Assembly (NCBI RefSeq): GCF_003932715.1
Contig: NZ_CP020700.1
Coordinates: forward strand, 6,532,501 to 6,596,500
Source of the DNA: Streptomyces tsukubensis
GTDB taxonomy: Bacteria > Actinomycetota > Actinomycetes > Streptomycetales > Streptomycetaceae
Reading direction: 5' to 3'
Length of the DNA stretch: 64,000 nt
The position numbers were made by a program, and so were the translations under genes. Below, piece after piece: positions 1 through 8,527 of the stretch; the stretch's first letter is position 1; every line of letters begins with the position of its first letter. The notes beneath the pieces were generated by a model. It had not been told where the DNA came from. It searched no databases and saw nothing but the letters and a program-made list of their open reading frames with translations.

Positions 1-896
1 ACTACGCCTACACCGTGTACGGCGTGTGGTACTCGAAGAAGCTGCTGGACTCCCTTGAGGTCACCTACCCCGAGACCTGGGACCAGATGCTCGCCGTCTG
101 TGCGAAGGCCAAGGCCAAGGGCATCGCCGCCTGGACGTACGCGGGTGTCCACCCGTACTACATCCCCTTCACCCTCTTCCCGATGATCGCCAAGCGCGGC
201 GGTGCCGATGTGCTCAAGGCCATCGACAACCTGGAGCCGAACGCCTGGAAGCACCCGGCGGTCAAGGACTGTTTCGAGGCGTACTACGAGCTGAAGAAGA
301 AGGGGTACGTCCTCGACGGCACCCCCGGTCTGGACCACATCCAGTCGCAGACCAAGTGGACCGAGGGCAAGGCGCTCTTCATCCCCAACGGCTCCTGGGT
401 GGAGAACGAGGCGTCGAAGACCATGCCGAAGGACTTCGACCTCGCCGTCGGCGCCCCCACCGGCATCGACGCCAGTGACAAGATGCCCTTCGGCACCCTC
501 TGGGCCTCCGGCGGCGAGCCGTTCATCGTCCCCTCCAAGGCGAAGAACAAGGAGGGCGGCATGGAGCAGCTCCGCATCATGCTCAGCGAGGCCTCCTCCA
601 AGGGCTTCACCCAGTCCGTGAAGTCCCTCAGCGCCTTCAACGGCGGCACCGACGGCATCGACCTGACCCCGGGCATGAAGTCCGTCGTCGCCACCCTGGA
701 GAAGGCGGGCACCAATGTGGTCAACCCGCGGATCGGCGACTGGTACACCGTCCTTCTGAAGGAGAAGATCGGTACTGCCGGTCTGGGCGAGATGATGGCG
801 GGCCGGCTCACCCCCGCCGAGACCATCAAGCGCATCCAGGGCTTCGCCGACGAGACGGCGAAGGACGCCTCCATCAAGAAGTTCAAGCGCCAGTGA
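1..896 (+). CDS. ngcE: N-acetylglucosamine/chitobiose ABC transporter, substrate-binding protein NgcE (5' end missing)
   Basis: This is the extracellular lipoprotein that captures N-acetylglucosamine and chitobiose for import. The reading frame is open to the left edge, so the signal peptide and N-terminal lobe lie outside the window; what remains is about 298 codons of a family-1 solute-binding fold, including a YSKKLLD...PETWDQ stretch and a WTEGKALFIPNGSWVENE segment typical of sugar-binding proteins. The two permease genes follow directly, and the ROK repressor comes after them, which matches the ngcEFG-rok7B7 order of S. coelicolor. Substrate assignment rests on family resemblance and this gene order, not on residues I can check. 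Confidence 0.88.
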   Translation, partial: YAYTVYGVWYSKKLLDSLEVTYPETWDQMLAVCAKAKAKGIAAWTYAGVHPYYIPFTLFPMIAKRGGADVLKAIDNLEPNAWKHPAVKDCFEAYYELKKKGYVLDGTPGLDHIQSQTKWTEGKALFIPNGSWVENEASKTMPKDFDLAVGAPTGIDASDKMPFGTLWASGGEPFIVPSKAKNKEGGMEQLRIMLSEASSKGFTQSVKSLSAFNGGTDGIDLTPGMKSVVATLEKAGTNVVNPRIGDWYTVLLKEKIGTAGLGEMMAGRLTPAETIKRIQGFADETAKDASIKKFKRQ

Positions 897-903
897 ACCC
901 TGT

Positions 904-939
904 CGGGGCCCCGTCCGGCCGACCGGGAACGGGGCCCCG
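904..939 (+). terminator. Hairpin between ngcE and ngcF
   Basis: An 11-bp perfect stem (CGGGGCCCCGT with ACGGGGCCCCG) and a 14-nt loop lie 8 nt after the ngcE stop codon. No T-tract follows. In ABC operons a hairpin here usually protects the binding-protein message or attenuates readthrough into the permease genes, so the binding protein is made in excess; that role is inferred. Confidence 0.6.
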
Positions 940-993
940 GCTCTCCACACGGCACCAGCGGTGCTTTCCGCGGGAAGATCGGGGTCGGTAGGA

Positions 994-1923
994 ATGCAGC
1001 ACGGCAAGTACCGTTTCATCGCGGGGTTCCTGGTGGTACCCCTGGCGCTCTACGCGCTCTTCGTCATCTGGCCGTTCATCCAGGCCATCTTCTACTCGTT
1101 CACCAACTGGACGGGCCTGAGCCCCGAGTTCAAGATGATCGGCTTGGACAACTACTCCAGAATGCTGGAGGACGACGTCTTCTGGAAGGCGCTCCAGCAC
1201 AGCCTGGTCTTCGCGGTGGTCCTGCCGCTGGTGACGATCGGACTCGCGCTCTTCTTCGCCTTCATGATCAACGTCGGTGGGCGCCGGAGGAAGGGAGCCG
1301 CCGTCACGGGAGTCCGCGGCTCCGGCTTCTACAAGATCGTGTACTTCTTCCCGCAGGTGCTGTCGATCGCGATCGTGGCGCTGCTGTTCAAGTTCGCGTA
1401 CAACCCGTCGGACGGCGCCATCAACTCCGCGCTGAAGGCCGTCGGTCTCGGCAGTATCCAGCCGGAGTGGCTCGGCGACCCCGATCTGGCGCTGATCTGT
1501 GTGATGGTCGTCCTGGTCTGGTCGACCGTCGGCTTCTTCGTGGTCCTCTTCTCCGCGGGCATGGCCTCCATCCCCCGGGACTTCTACGAGGCGGCGCTGC
1601 TGGACGGCGCCAACCGCTTCACCACGTTCTTCCGGATCACCCTGCCGCTGCTCTGGGACACCGTGCAGTCGGGGTGGATCTACATGGGCATCCTCGCGCT
1701 GGGCGCGGAGTCCTTCGCGGTCGTCCACATCATGACCGTGGGCCCGAGCGGCGGCGGCCCGGACTACTCGACGATCGTCCTGCCGCTGTACGTGTACCAG
1801 AAGGCGTTCGGCCCCGGCCAGGCCGCCTACGCGACGACCATCGGTGTCGCCCTGCTCCTCGTCACGCTGCTGTTCGCGGCCGTGGTGATGCGGCTGGGCC
1901 GGCGCGAGCGGCTGGAGTTCTGA
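994..1923 (+). CDS. ngcF: N-acetylglucosamine/chitobiose ABC transporter permease NgcF
   Basis: A 309-residue inner-membrane permease of the MalF/UgpA type (BPD_transp_1 fold) with about six membrane segments; the first (FIAGFLVVPLALYALFVIWP) begins near residue 8. The EAA loop that docks on the ATPase is visible as FYEAALLDGANRFTTF near residue 200. ATG at 994 is preferred over the GTG-like start at 961 because MQHGKYRF matches the usual N-terminus, although the ribosome site (GGTAGGA) is weak. The gene is followed after one base by ngcG. No ATPase is present in the operon, so a shared ATPase such as MsiK is expected to energise it. Confidence 0.88.
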   Translation: MQHGKYRFIAGFLVVPLALYALFVIWPFIQAIFYSFTNWTGLSPEFKMIGLDNYSRMLEDDVFWKALQHSLVFAVVLPLVTIGLALFFAFMINVGGRRRKGAAVTGVRGSGFYKIVYFFPQVLSIAIVALLFKFAYNPSDGAINSALKAVGLGSIQPEWLGDPDLALICVMVVLVWSTVGFFVVLFSAGMASIPRDFYEAALLDGANRFTTFFRITLPLLWDTVQSGWIYMGILALGAESFAVVHIMTVGPSGGGPDYSTIVLPLYVYQKAFGPGQAAYATTIGVALLLVTLLFAAVVMRLGRRERLEF

Positions 1924-1924
1924 G

Positions 1925-2866
1925 ATGAAGACGACAGACACCATTCCCGAGGGCGTGGCGGGCGACGGTCCCGAGCCGGCTCCGGCGGCCACCGCCCCGG
2001 AGCGCGAGGGATCGCGCTCCGCGCCGGCGGCGGAGAAGGGCGAGGGCCAGGTCCTCAACGTCTTCTCGCACGGCATGCTGATCCTCTGGGCTTTCATGGT
2101 CGTGATCCCACTCCTGTGGGCGGTGATGAGCTCCTTCAAGACCGACAAGGCGATCTTCACCGAGCCCTGGTCGCTGCCCGACAAGCTGCACTTCGAGAAC
2201 TGGTCGCGGGCCTGGACCGAGGCGCATATGAGCGACTACTTCCTCAACACCGTGATGGTGGTGGGCGGTTCGCTCGCGGGCACCCTGCTGCTGGGGTCGA
2301 TGGCGGCGTACGTACTGGCGCGGTTCGAGTTCCCCGGCAACCGGTTCATCTACTTCCTCTTCATCGGAGGGATGAGCTTCCCGGTCATCCTGGCGCTGGT
2401 GCCGCTCTTCTACGTACTCCAGAACATGTCCATGCTGAACACGCTGCACGGACTGATCCTGGTCTACATCGCCTACTCGCTGCCGTTCACCGTCTTCTTC
2501 CTGACGGCCTTCTTCCGGACCCTGCCGTCCTCGGTGGCCGAGGCGGCATTCGTGGACGGCGCCTCGCACACCAGGACGTTCTTCCAGGTGATGCTGCCGA
2601 TGGCGAAGCCCGGACTGATCAGTGTGGGCATCTTCAACTTCCTCGGCCAGTGGAACCAGTATCTGCTGCCGACCGTGCTCAACACCGATCCCGAGCGGAA
2701 GGTGCTCTCGCAGGGCCTGGTGCAGCTGGCCGTCAGCCAGGGGTACAAGGGCGACTACTCGGGCCTCATGGCCGGTCTGGTGATGGCGATGCTGCCCGTG
2801 CTGGCCGCGTACATCATCTTCCAGCGGCAGGTGGTGGCCGGACTGACGGCGGGCGCGGTGAAGTAG
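1925..2866 (+). CDS. ngcG: N-acetylglucosamine/chitobiose ABC transporter permease NgcG
   Basis: A 313-residue MalG-type permease, partner of NgcF in the membrane. It begins with about 40 charged, Pro/Ala-rich cytoplasmic residues before the first membrane segment (residues 44-64). The EAA loop reads AEAAFVDGASHTRTFFQ near residue 206, and the C-terminus ends in the ...AGLTAGAVK pattern common to this family. The ATG begins immediately after the ngcF stop (TGAG-ATG), so translation is probably coupled. A strong hairpin after the stop codon closes the operon. Confidence 0.88.
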   Translation: MKTTDTIPEGVAGDGPEPAPAATAPEREGSRSAPAAEKGEGQVLNVFSHGMLILWAFMVVIPLLWAVMSSFKTDKAIFTEPWSLPDKLHFENWSRAWTEAHMSDYFLNTVMVVGGSLAGTLLLGSMAAYVLARFEFPGNRFIYFLFIGGMSFPVILALVPLFYVLQNMSMLNTLHGLILVYIAYSLPFTVFFLTAFFRTLPSSVAEAAFVDGASHTRTFFQVMLPMAKPGLISVGIFNFLGQWNQYLLPTVLNTDPERKVLSQGLVQLAVSQGYKGDYSGLMAGLVMAMLPVLAAYIIFQRQVVAGLTAGAVK

Positions 2867-2937
2867 CCCGGCCGACCACCGGCGCCGCACCCACCCGCGC
2901 CGCACTCTCCCGCGCCCCCCGGGGCGCGCCGCATACG

Positions 2938-2972
2938 GACGCCCCTCGGCTGAGGTCCCGCCGGGGGGCGTC
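2938..2972 (+). terminator. Terminator of the ngc operon
   Basis: A 12-bp stem (GACGCCCCTCGG with CCGGGGGGCGTC, one G-T wobble) and an 11-nt loop lie 70 bp after ngcG. There is no clear T-run, as is usual for Streptomyces terminators. Confidence 0.6.
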
Positions 2973-2991
2973 GTCATGGTGAGTCCAGCTC

Positions 2992-3021
2992 TTGACGCGA
3001 TCCTCCGGGAAGGGTCAGCTT
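2992..3021 (+). promoter_or_regulatory. Possible rok7B7 promoter
   Basis: TTGACG at 2992-2997 is a good -35 hexamer; CAGCTT at 3016-3021, 18 nt further on, is a weak -10. The stretch lies 45 to 75 bp upstream of the rok7B7 start and downstream of the ngc terminator. A short palindromic stretch (ACAAGTTGT) follows at about 3029 and could serve autoregulation. Pattern match only. Confidence 0.35.
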
Positions 3022-3065
3022 GGAGTTCACAAGTTGTACGCAAGAGCGGTGGGAGTGGTGAGTCC

Positions 3066-4262
3066 ATGGAGACGCCGGGTTCGCAGACGTCCCTGCACCG
3101 GGCCAATCTGGAGCGGGTGGTGCGGGCGGTCCGGATGGCCGGATCGCTGACCCAGGCCGATATCGCCCGGAGCACCGGACTCTCCGCCGCCACCGTCTCC
3201 AATATCGTCCGCGAGCTGAAGGAGAGCGGAACCGTCGAGGTCACCCCCACTTCGGCGGGTGGCAGACGGGCCCGGTCGATCTCCCTGAGCAGCGATGCGG
3301 GCGTTGTCGTGGGGGTTGATTTCGGCCATACGCATCTGCGGGTCGCGATCGCCAATCTCGCCCATGAGGTGCTCGCCGAGGACGCGGAGCCGCTCGACGT
3401 CGACTCCTCCGCCGGTACGGGCTTCGACCGCGCCGAGCGGATGGTCGGCCGGCTGATCGCGGCCACCGGCGCCGGTCCGGGCAAGGTGCTCGGCGTCGGG
3501 CTCGGAGTGCCGGGGCCCATCGACGGGGAGTCCGGGGTCATCGGCGCGACGTCCATGCTGCCCGGCTGGGTCGGCTCCAACCCCGGCAAGGAGATGTCCG
3601 AGCGGCTCGGCGTTCCCGTCCATGTGGACAACGATGCCAATCTGGGGGCGCTGGGGGAGCTGGTCTGGGGCGCCGCCCGGGGCGTGGCCGATCTGGCGTA
3701 CGTCAAGGTCGCGGGCGGTGTCGGGGCCGGTCTGGTGATGGGCGGGCGGATCTACCGCGGCCCCGGGGGAACGGCGGGCGAGGTCGGCCACCTCACCCTC
3801 GACGAGTCCGGCCCGGTCTGCCGCTGCGGCAACCGCGGCTGCCTGGAGACCTTCGCCGCCGTACCGTACGTGCTGCCGCTGCTGGAGCCCGCGCACGGGC
3901 CGGGGCTGACCATGGACCGGGTGGTCGCGCTGGCCCGGGAGGGCGATCCCGGCTGCCGCCGGGTGATCGCGGACACCGGCCGGCACGTGGCGGTGGGGGT
4001 GGGCGCGCTCTGCAATCTGCTCAATCCGCGGGTGGTCGTGGTCGGCGGGGAGATCGCCGAGGCCGGTGAGCTGCTGCTGGAGCCGCTGCGCTCCGCGCTG
4101 ACCCGTTACACGATCCCGACCGCGGCCCGGCACCTCACGGTGGTCAAGGGCGCGCTCGGCGCCCGGGCCGAAGTCCTCGGCGGGATCGCCCTGGTGCTCA
4201 GCGAAATGGGTGAACCGGCCCTGCTGCCGGGGAGCGCCCCGGGTATCCGACCGGTTCTGTGA
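3066..4262 (+). CDS. rok7B7: ROK-family transcriptional repressor Rok7B7
   Basis: A 398-residue regulator. An N-terminal winged helix-turn-helix (about residues 15-70, LTQADIARSTGLSAATVSN) is followed by a ROK sugar-kinase-like domain. The ROK zinc site is intact (CRCGNRGCLE near residues 252-261), as are the acidic GVDFGHTHLR phosphate loop and the DNDANLGALGE motif. In S. coelicolor the orthologue controls xylFGH and affects carbon repression and antibiotic timing; its position between ngcEFG and xylFGH is the same here. ATG 3066 is chosen because it starts at METPGSQTSL just ahead of the HTH; upstream in-frame codons add only unconserved sequence. Confidence 0.9.
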   Translation: METPGSQTSLHRANLERVVRAVRMAGSLTQADIARSTGLSAATVSNIVRELKESGTVEVTPTSAGGRRARSISLSSDAGVVVGVDFGHTHLRVAIANLAHEVLAEDAEPLDVDSSAGTGFDRAERMVGRLIAATGAGPGKVLGVGLGVPGPIDGESGVIGATSMLPGWVGSNPGKEMSERLGVPVHVDNDANLGALGELVWGAARGVADLAYVKVAGGVGAGLVMGGRIYRGPGGTAGEVGHLTLDESGPVCRCGNRGCLETFAAVPYVLPLLEPAHGPGLTMDRVVALAREGDPGCRRVIADTGRHVAVGVGALCNLLNPRVVVVGGEIAEAGELLLEPLRSALTRYTIPTAARHLTVVKGALGARAEVLGGIALVLSEMGEPALLPGSAPGIRPVL

Positions 4263-4275
4263 ATCGTCTTCACCG

Positions 4276-4290
4276 GAAGAATACATCTTC
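4276..4290. promoter_or_regulatory. Inverted repeat after rok7B7 (candidate operator)
   Basis: A perfect 5-bp inverted repeat, GAAGA-ATACA-TCTTC, lies in an unusually AT-rich patch 13 bp after the rok7B7 stop and upstream of xylF. It is too short and AT-rich for an efficient Streptomyces terminator, so a protein-binding site is as likely. Binding by Rok7B7 is a guess from position. Confidence 0.35.
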
Positions 4291-4323
4291 ACTTAGAGAA
4301 CGCATGGCACCGTTGTCATCTCG

Positions 4324-4362
4324 TTAAGGATTTACTCCTTGACGCTGGCTGTGGGGCGGAGT
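4324..4362 (+). promoter_or_regulatory. xylF promoter region with overlapping inverted repeat
   Basis: TTGACG at 4339-4344 is a good -35 hexamer. It overlaps an imperfect inverted repeat (TTAAGGA-TTTAC-TCCTTGA, 4324-4342), and TTGACT at 4362-4367 sits 17 nt further on where a -10 would be. A repressor bound to the inverted repeat would block the -35. The region is 50 to 90 bp upstream of the xylF start. Sequence pattern only. Confidence 0.4.
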
Positions 4363-4414
4363 TGACTGCCTGCCACCTCGGCCGCACCGGCGCGGCCTCG
4401 TCAGGGAGGTATGG

Positions 4415-5530
4415 ATGAACGCATATCTGCGTCGTGCCGCGGTCGCCGCCACCGCCGTCGCGACCGCGGTGGGCCTCGCCGCCTGCGGCAGCGCCAAGGA
4501 GGCCGGAGACCGGGCCAAGGAGACGGAGAAGTCCGCCGGAGGCGACGAGATCACCGTCGGTCTGCTGCTCCCGGAGAACCAGACCGCCCGCTACGAGAAG
4601 TTCGACAAACCGCTCATCGAGAAGCGGATCGGTGAGCTGACGAACGGCAAGGGCAAGGTCGTCTACGCCAACGCCAAGCAGGACGCGAACCTCCAGACCC
4701 AGCAGGTCGACACGATGATCACCAACAAGGTCGACGTCCTGGTGCTCGACGCGGTGGACGCCAAGGCGATCGCGGGCGCGGTGAAGAAGGCCAAGGGGGC
4801 GGGCATACCGGTCGTGGCCTACGACCGGCTGGCCGAGGGACCGATCGACGCGTACACCTCCTTCGACAACGAGGAGGTCGGCCGGGTCCAGGGCGAGGCC
4901 CTGCTCGCCGCCCTCGGCGACCGGGCGAAGTCCGGGAAGGTCGTGATGATGAACGGCTCGGTGACCGACCCCAACGCCGCCCTGTACAAGAAGGGTTCGC
5001 ACTCCGTCCTCGACGGCAAGGTGGACATCGGCAGGGAGTTCGACACCAAGGAGTGGAAGCCGGAGAACGCCAACTCCAATATGGAGAGCGCGATCACCGC
5101 CCTCGGCAAGGACAAGATCATCGGGGTCTACTCCGCGAACGACGGAATGGCGGGCGGCATCATCACCGCACTCAAGGCCGCCGGGGTGACCAAGCTGCCG
5201 CCGGTCACCGGGCAGGACGCCGAACTCGCCGCCGTCCAGCGCATCGTCGCCGGTGAGCAGTACCAGAGCGTCTACAAGCCCTACTCCGGAGAGGCGAACG
5301 CCGCCGCCGAGATGGCCGTCGCCCTCGCCCGCGGCGAGAAGCTCGGCGCCGTCGCCAAGGACTCCGTGGACAGCCTCACCACCAAGGGCGTCCCCTCCGT
5401 ACTCGTCGAGGTCGTCTCCCTGACGAAGACGAACATCAAGGAGACCGTCCTCAAGGACGGCATCTACACCCTCGACGAGATCTGCACCCCCAAGTACCGG
5501 GCCGCCTGCGGCGCGCTGGGCCTGGTCTGA
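4415..5530 (+). CDS. xylF: Xylose-type sugar ABC transporter, substrate-binding lipoprotein XylF
   Basis: A 371-residue periplasmic-binding-protein type 1 (RbsB/XylF) lipoprotein. The signal peptide has a lipobox LAAC with the modified cysteine at residue 24. The pentose-binding fold shows as ITVGLLLPENQTARYEKFDK at its start, ...VLDAVDAKAIA... and the hinge region VYSANDGMAGGIITAL near residue 240. The start at 4415 is set by the Shine-Dalgarno AGGGAGGT; an ATG at 4411 is in another frame. It heads the xylFGH operon and is expected to be controlled by Rok7B7. Xylose as ligand is inferred from the S. coelicolor orthologue. Confidence 0.85.
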   Translation: MNAYLRRAAVAATAVATAVGLAACGSAKEAGDRAKETEKSAGGDEITVGLLLPENQTARYEKFDKPLIEKRIGELTNGKGKVVYANAKQDANLQTQQVDTMITNKVDVLVLDAVDAKAIAGAVKKAKGAGIPVVAYDRLAEGPIDAYTSFDNEEVGRVQGEALLAALGDRAKSGKVVMMNGSVTDPNAALYKKGSHSVLDGKVDIGREFDTKEWKPENANSNMESAITALGKDKIIGVYSANDGMAGGIITALKAAGVTKLPPVTGQDAELAAVQRIVAGEQYQSVYKPYSGEANAAAEMAVALARGEKLGAVAKDSVDSLTTKGVPSVLVEVVSLTKTNIKETVLKDGIYTLDEICTPKYRAACGALGLV

Positions 5531-5561
5531 CGAAGAGTGCCGTCCGGCCCGAGGGCGCCCG

Positions 5562-5600
5562 GGCCGGGGCGGCCGGGGCCACCGGGCCCGCACCCCGGCC
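5562..5600 (+). terminator. Hairpin between xylF and xylG
   Basis: GGCCGGGG (5562-5569) can pair with CCCCGGCC (5593-5600); a second copy of the left arm at 5571-5578 offers an alternative, tighter hairpin. The 179-bp xylF-xylG gap resembles the ngcE-ngcF gap in holding a hairpin directly after the binding-protein gene, so stabilisation or attenuation is likely. Confidence 0.45.
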
Positions 5601-5709
5601 GTGAACCCCGGCCCTGAACCCCGTCCGGCCCTGCCGCGGCCGAGCCGCCGGCGGCGGGCCGGGACATACCCCCACCCCCGCCGGTCAGGCGGCGAAGGAG
5701 TTGGTCGAC

Positions 5710-6489
5710 GTGTCCGCTGCGCCCGTGCTGGCGTTGCGAGGGATCTCGAAACGTTTCGGTGCCGTCCAGGCGCTCACCGACGTGGACCTGGAGGTCCGGG
5801 CCGGAGAGGTGGTCGCCCTCGTCGGCGACAACGGCGCCGGGAAGTCCACCCTCATCAAGACGATCGCCGGGGTCCACCCCGTCGACGAAGGAACCGTGGA
5901 GTGGGACGGCCGTCCCGTCCGCATCGACCGACCGCACGACGCCCAGCGGCTCGGCATCGCCACCGTCTACCAGGACCTGGCGCTCTGCGACAACCTCGAC
6001 GTCGTCGGAAACCTCTTCCTCGGCCGGGAGCTGCGGCGCGGAGGCGTCCTCGACGAGATCGAGATGGAACGCCGCTCCCACGGGCTCCTCACCGATCTCG
6101 CCATCCGCATCCCCAGCGTCCGCATCCCGATCGCCTCACTCTCCGGCGGCCAGCGCCAGACGGTGGCGATCGCCCGCTCCCTGCTCGGCTCGCCCCGGCT
6201 GGTGATCCTCGACGAGCCGACCGCCGCACTCGGCGTGGAGCAGACGGCCCAGGTGCTCGACCTGGTGGAGAAGCTGCGCGAACGCGGTCTCGCGACCATT
6301 CTCATCAGCCACAACATGGCCGATGTGAAGGCCGTCGCGGACCGGGTCGCGGTACTGCGGCTGGGCCGCAACAACGGGGTGTTCGAGGTCGGGAGCACCT
6401 CCCAGGAGGAGATCGTCGCGGCGATCACGGGCGCGACGGACAACGCGGTCACCCGGCGGGCGGCGCGCAGTGAGGAGCCGGTCCGATGA
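5710..6489 (+). CDS. xylG: Xylose-type sugar ABC transporter, ATP-binding protein XylG
   Basis: A 259-residue cytoplasmic ATPase with one ABC domain: Walker A GDNGAGKS near residues 42-49, Q-loop (ATVYQDLALC), signature LSGGQRQ, Walker B RLVILDEPTAALG and the switch histidine in ILISHNM. Enteric XylG/RbsA proteins carry two ABC domains in about 500 residues; this one has a single domain, so a homodimer is expected. GTG 5710 is chosen over TTG 5701 because GAAGGAG at 5693-5699 is correctly spaced only for the former. The gene overlaps xylH by 4 bp (ATGA). Confidence 0.87.
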   Translation: MSAAPVLALRGISKRFGAVQALTDVDLEVRAGEVVALVGDNGAGKSTLIKTIAGVHPVDEGTVEWDGRPVRIDRPHDAQRLGIATVYQDLALCDNLDVVGNLFLGRELRRGGVLDEIEMERRSHGLLTDLAIRIPSVRIPIASLSGGQRQTVAIARSLLGSPRLVILDEPTAALGVEQTAQVLDLVEKLRERGLATILISHNMADVKAVADRVAVLRLGRNNGVFEVGSTSQEEIVAAITGATDNAVTRRAARSEEPVR

Positions 6490-7865
6490 GCGCGGAGCAG
6501 ACGTCCCCCCGGAAGGCGTCCCCGGCGGAGCCCGGTGACACCGGGGCCGTACCCCTGGCGAAGGAGCCCCGGACCCCCGGGGAGAGCGGACCTCCGGCGG
6601 TCGGAGCCCCCGCGGTCGGAGCCCCGGCCCCGGCCCCCGACGCGATCACCGCCGTCGACCCCCGGCTGCTCGTCCGGGAACAGGGCTTCGCGGGGTACGC
6701 CGCCGAGTTCGCCCGCCGGATGCGCTCCGGCCAGCTCGGCTCCGTACCGGTCATCGTCGGGCTGATCGTCATCTGGACCACGTTCCAGTCCCTCAACTCC
6801 GCCTTCCTGTCGGCGCAGAACATCTCCAATATCTCCGTCGACATCGCGGGCACCGGCCTGATCGCCGTCGGTGTGGTCTTCGTGCTGCTCCTCGGCGAGA
6901 TCGACCTCTCCGTCGGCTCGGTCAGCGGACTGGCGGGCGCCGCCTTCGGGGTGCTCAACATCACCCACGGCGTCCCCGAGTGGCTCGCGCTGATCCTGGC
7001 CGTGCTCTCCGGCACCGCGGCCGGTCTGGTCCACGGCTTCTTCTTCGCCCGGATCGGGGTCCCCGCCTTCGTCGTTACGATGGCCGGGCTGCTGGTGTGG
7101 AACGGTCTGATGCTGCAGATCCTCGGCGCCAACGGCACCATCAACCTCGACGACTCCGGGCTGGTGGCCAAGCTCACCACGTACTACTTCTCCGATATCG
7201 CCGCGGCCTACGGGCTGGCGGCGGCCGTCGTCGCCGGATACTTCCTCGCCGCCTTCCTCGGAGCGCGCCGCCGGGACGCCGCGGGCGTGCCGTCGCGCCC
7301 GCTGAGCGAGCTGCTCCTGCGCACGGGCCTGCTCGCGGCGGTCTGCTTCCCGGTCGCCCATCTGCTCAACCAGTACAAGGGGCTGCCACTGGCCCTGGTG
7401 ATCTTTGTGACAGTGGTGGCCGGGACGGACGTGGTGCTGCGGCGGACCGCGTTCGGCCGCCGGGTCTTCGCCCTGGGCGGCAGCATCGAGGCGTCCCGGC
7501 GCGCCGGAATCGACGTAGCAGGGGTCCGGACGGCGGTCTTCGCCATCGCCGGAACCCTGGCCGCCATGGGCGGGCTGATGCTGGCCTCGAAGATCAACGC
7601 GGCGAACCAGGGGGCGGGCTCCGGCGATCTGCTGATGAGCTCCATCGCGGCGGCGGTGATCGGCGGTACGAGCCTGTTCGGCGGGCGCGGGCGGACCTGG
7701 TCGGCCCTGCTGGGCGTGCTGGTGATCGTCTCCATCCAGAAGGGGCTCCAGTTGGAGAGCATCGCCGAACCGGTGAAGTACATGATCACGGGTGGGGTGC
7801 TGCTGGCCGCCGTGGTGATCGACTCGGTATCGCGCCGCACCCAGAAGGCCGCGGGAAGAGCCTGA
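6486..7865 (+). CDS. xylH: Xylose-type sugar ABC transporter permease XylH
   Basis: A 459-residue permease of the RbsC/XylH family (BPD_transp_2) with about ten membrane helices from residue 85 onward. The first 70 residues are Pro/Ala-rich and probably disordered in the cytoplasm. Family landmarks include the FVLLLGEIDLSVGSVSGLAG segment and the TRR-type cytoplasmic loop RTAFGRRVFALGGSIEASRRAGI. The ATG overlaps the xylG stop codon, so the two are translationally coupled. It is the last gene of the operon. Confidence 0.87.
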   Translation: MSAEQTSPRKASPAEPGDTGAVPLAKEPRTPGESGPPAVGAPAVGAPAPAPDAITAVDPRLLVREQGFAGYAAEFARRMRSGQLGSVPVIVGLIVIWTTFQSLNSAFLSAQNISNISVDIAGTGLIAVGVVFVLLLGEIDLSVGSVSGLAGAAFGVLNITHGVPEWLALILAVLSGTAAGLVHGFFFARIGVPAFVVTMAGLLVWNGLMLQILGANGTINLDDSGLVAKLTTYYFSDIAAAYGLAAAVVAGYFLAAFLGARRRDAAGVPSRPLSELLLRTGLLAAVCFPVAHLLNQYKGLPLALVIFVTVVAGTDVVLRRTAFGRRVFALGGSIEASRRAGIDVAGVRTAVFAIAGTLAAMGGLMLASKINAANQGAGSGDLLMSSIAAAVIGGTSLFGGRGRTWSALLGVLVIVSIQKGLQLESIAEPVKYMITGGVLLAAVVIDSVSRRTQKAAGRA

Positions 7866-8322
7866 CGCCTCCGGCGGCACCCGCGCGGATCCGGGTCGCA
7901 CCGCGCCCGCCCGGTCCGCTCCGGCCCCGCACCGCGCCCGCTCCGTCCGGCCCGGGCCCCGCACCGCACTCCGTCTGCGGCCGTACGGGTGACGGCCCGG
8001 CCCGGCCCGGCTCCGCGGCCGTACCGCGCCGGGGGCGAGCGCACCGCACATCGGCCGCTGCCGGGTCCCGGCCGGGCGGCGGCCCCGGAGGGGCGGGAAC
8101 GTCACCGACGGTCCCCGGCCCCCCGTGCCGGCCCCGCCCCCGTGCCGGCCCGGCCTCCGGTGCCGGCCGGGTTCCGCGCCTGCGAGGGATACGGCCCCGT
8201 ACCCCCTCCGCCCGGTACGGGCCGGGCGCCCCGGACCGCCCCGCCGCCGCGCCCGGAACCGGTGAGACCTCCGTCACACATCCCCGTCGCGTATCCCCGC
8301 CGGACGGCGCCCCGGCACCGTT

Positions 8323-8344
8323 CAACTGTGGGGGCGTTCAGTTG
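8323..8344. promoter_or_regulatory. Inverted repeat upstream of dxs
   Basis: CAACTG and CAGTTG, separated by 10 bp (about one helical turn between arms), lie about 50 bp upstream of the likely -10. The two-turn spacing suits a dimeric repressor. No regulator can be named. Confidence 0.4.
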
Positions 8345-8394
8345 TTCGCGAGGTGACGGCCCGCCCCTTCGGTCGCGCCGCAGAGCCCAAACAC

Positions 8395-8400
8395 TAGACT
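8395..8400 (+). promoter_or_regulatory. Probable -10 element of dxs
   Basis: TAGACT in the context AAACACTAGACTCGG closely matches the housekeeping -10. TCGCGC 16 nt upstream would be the -35 and is poor. It gives a leader of about 120 nt before the GTG at 8528. Confidence 0.4.
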
Positions 8401-8527
8401 CGGTCAGATCACCACGAACGACGGCGACGATTCGACCAGCCAAGGGCCGCTGTCCCGCCGATCCCGCGCCCACCGGGGATCACGGCACTGCCCTCAGACG
8501 CCCAGCTCAACACGCAAGGAGGCACGG

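Larger units (their letters stand above)
7866..8527. other. Gene-free interval upstream of dxs
   Basis: This 662-bp interval separates xylH from dxs. The first 400 bp are extremely GC-rich and of low complexity (runs of CCGGCCC, CCGCACC, CCGTCCG); frames open there only because stop codons are rare, and none has a ribosome site and a recognisable product. The last 200 bp carry the dxs promoter elements listed separately. I see no RNA gene. Confidence 0.6.

Noticed and set aside
883..3706. Long minus-strand frames opposite ngcF, ngcG and rok7B7
   Set aside because: High GC suppresses stop codons in antisense frames. The predicted proteins are Arg/Gly/His-rich without domains, and the plus strand encodes clear transporter and regulator genes.
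7866..8473. Open frames in the xylH-dxs gap
   Set aside because: Low-complexity, Pro/Arg/Ala-rich translations in all frames, no Shine-Dalgarno and no recognisable product.
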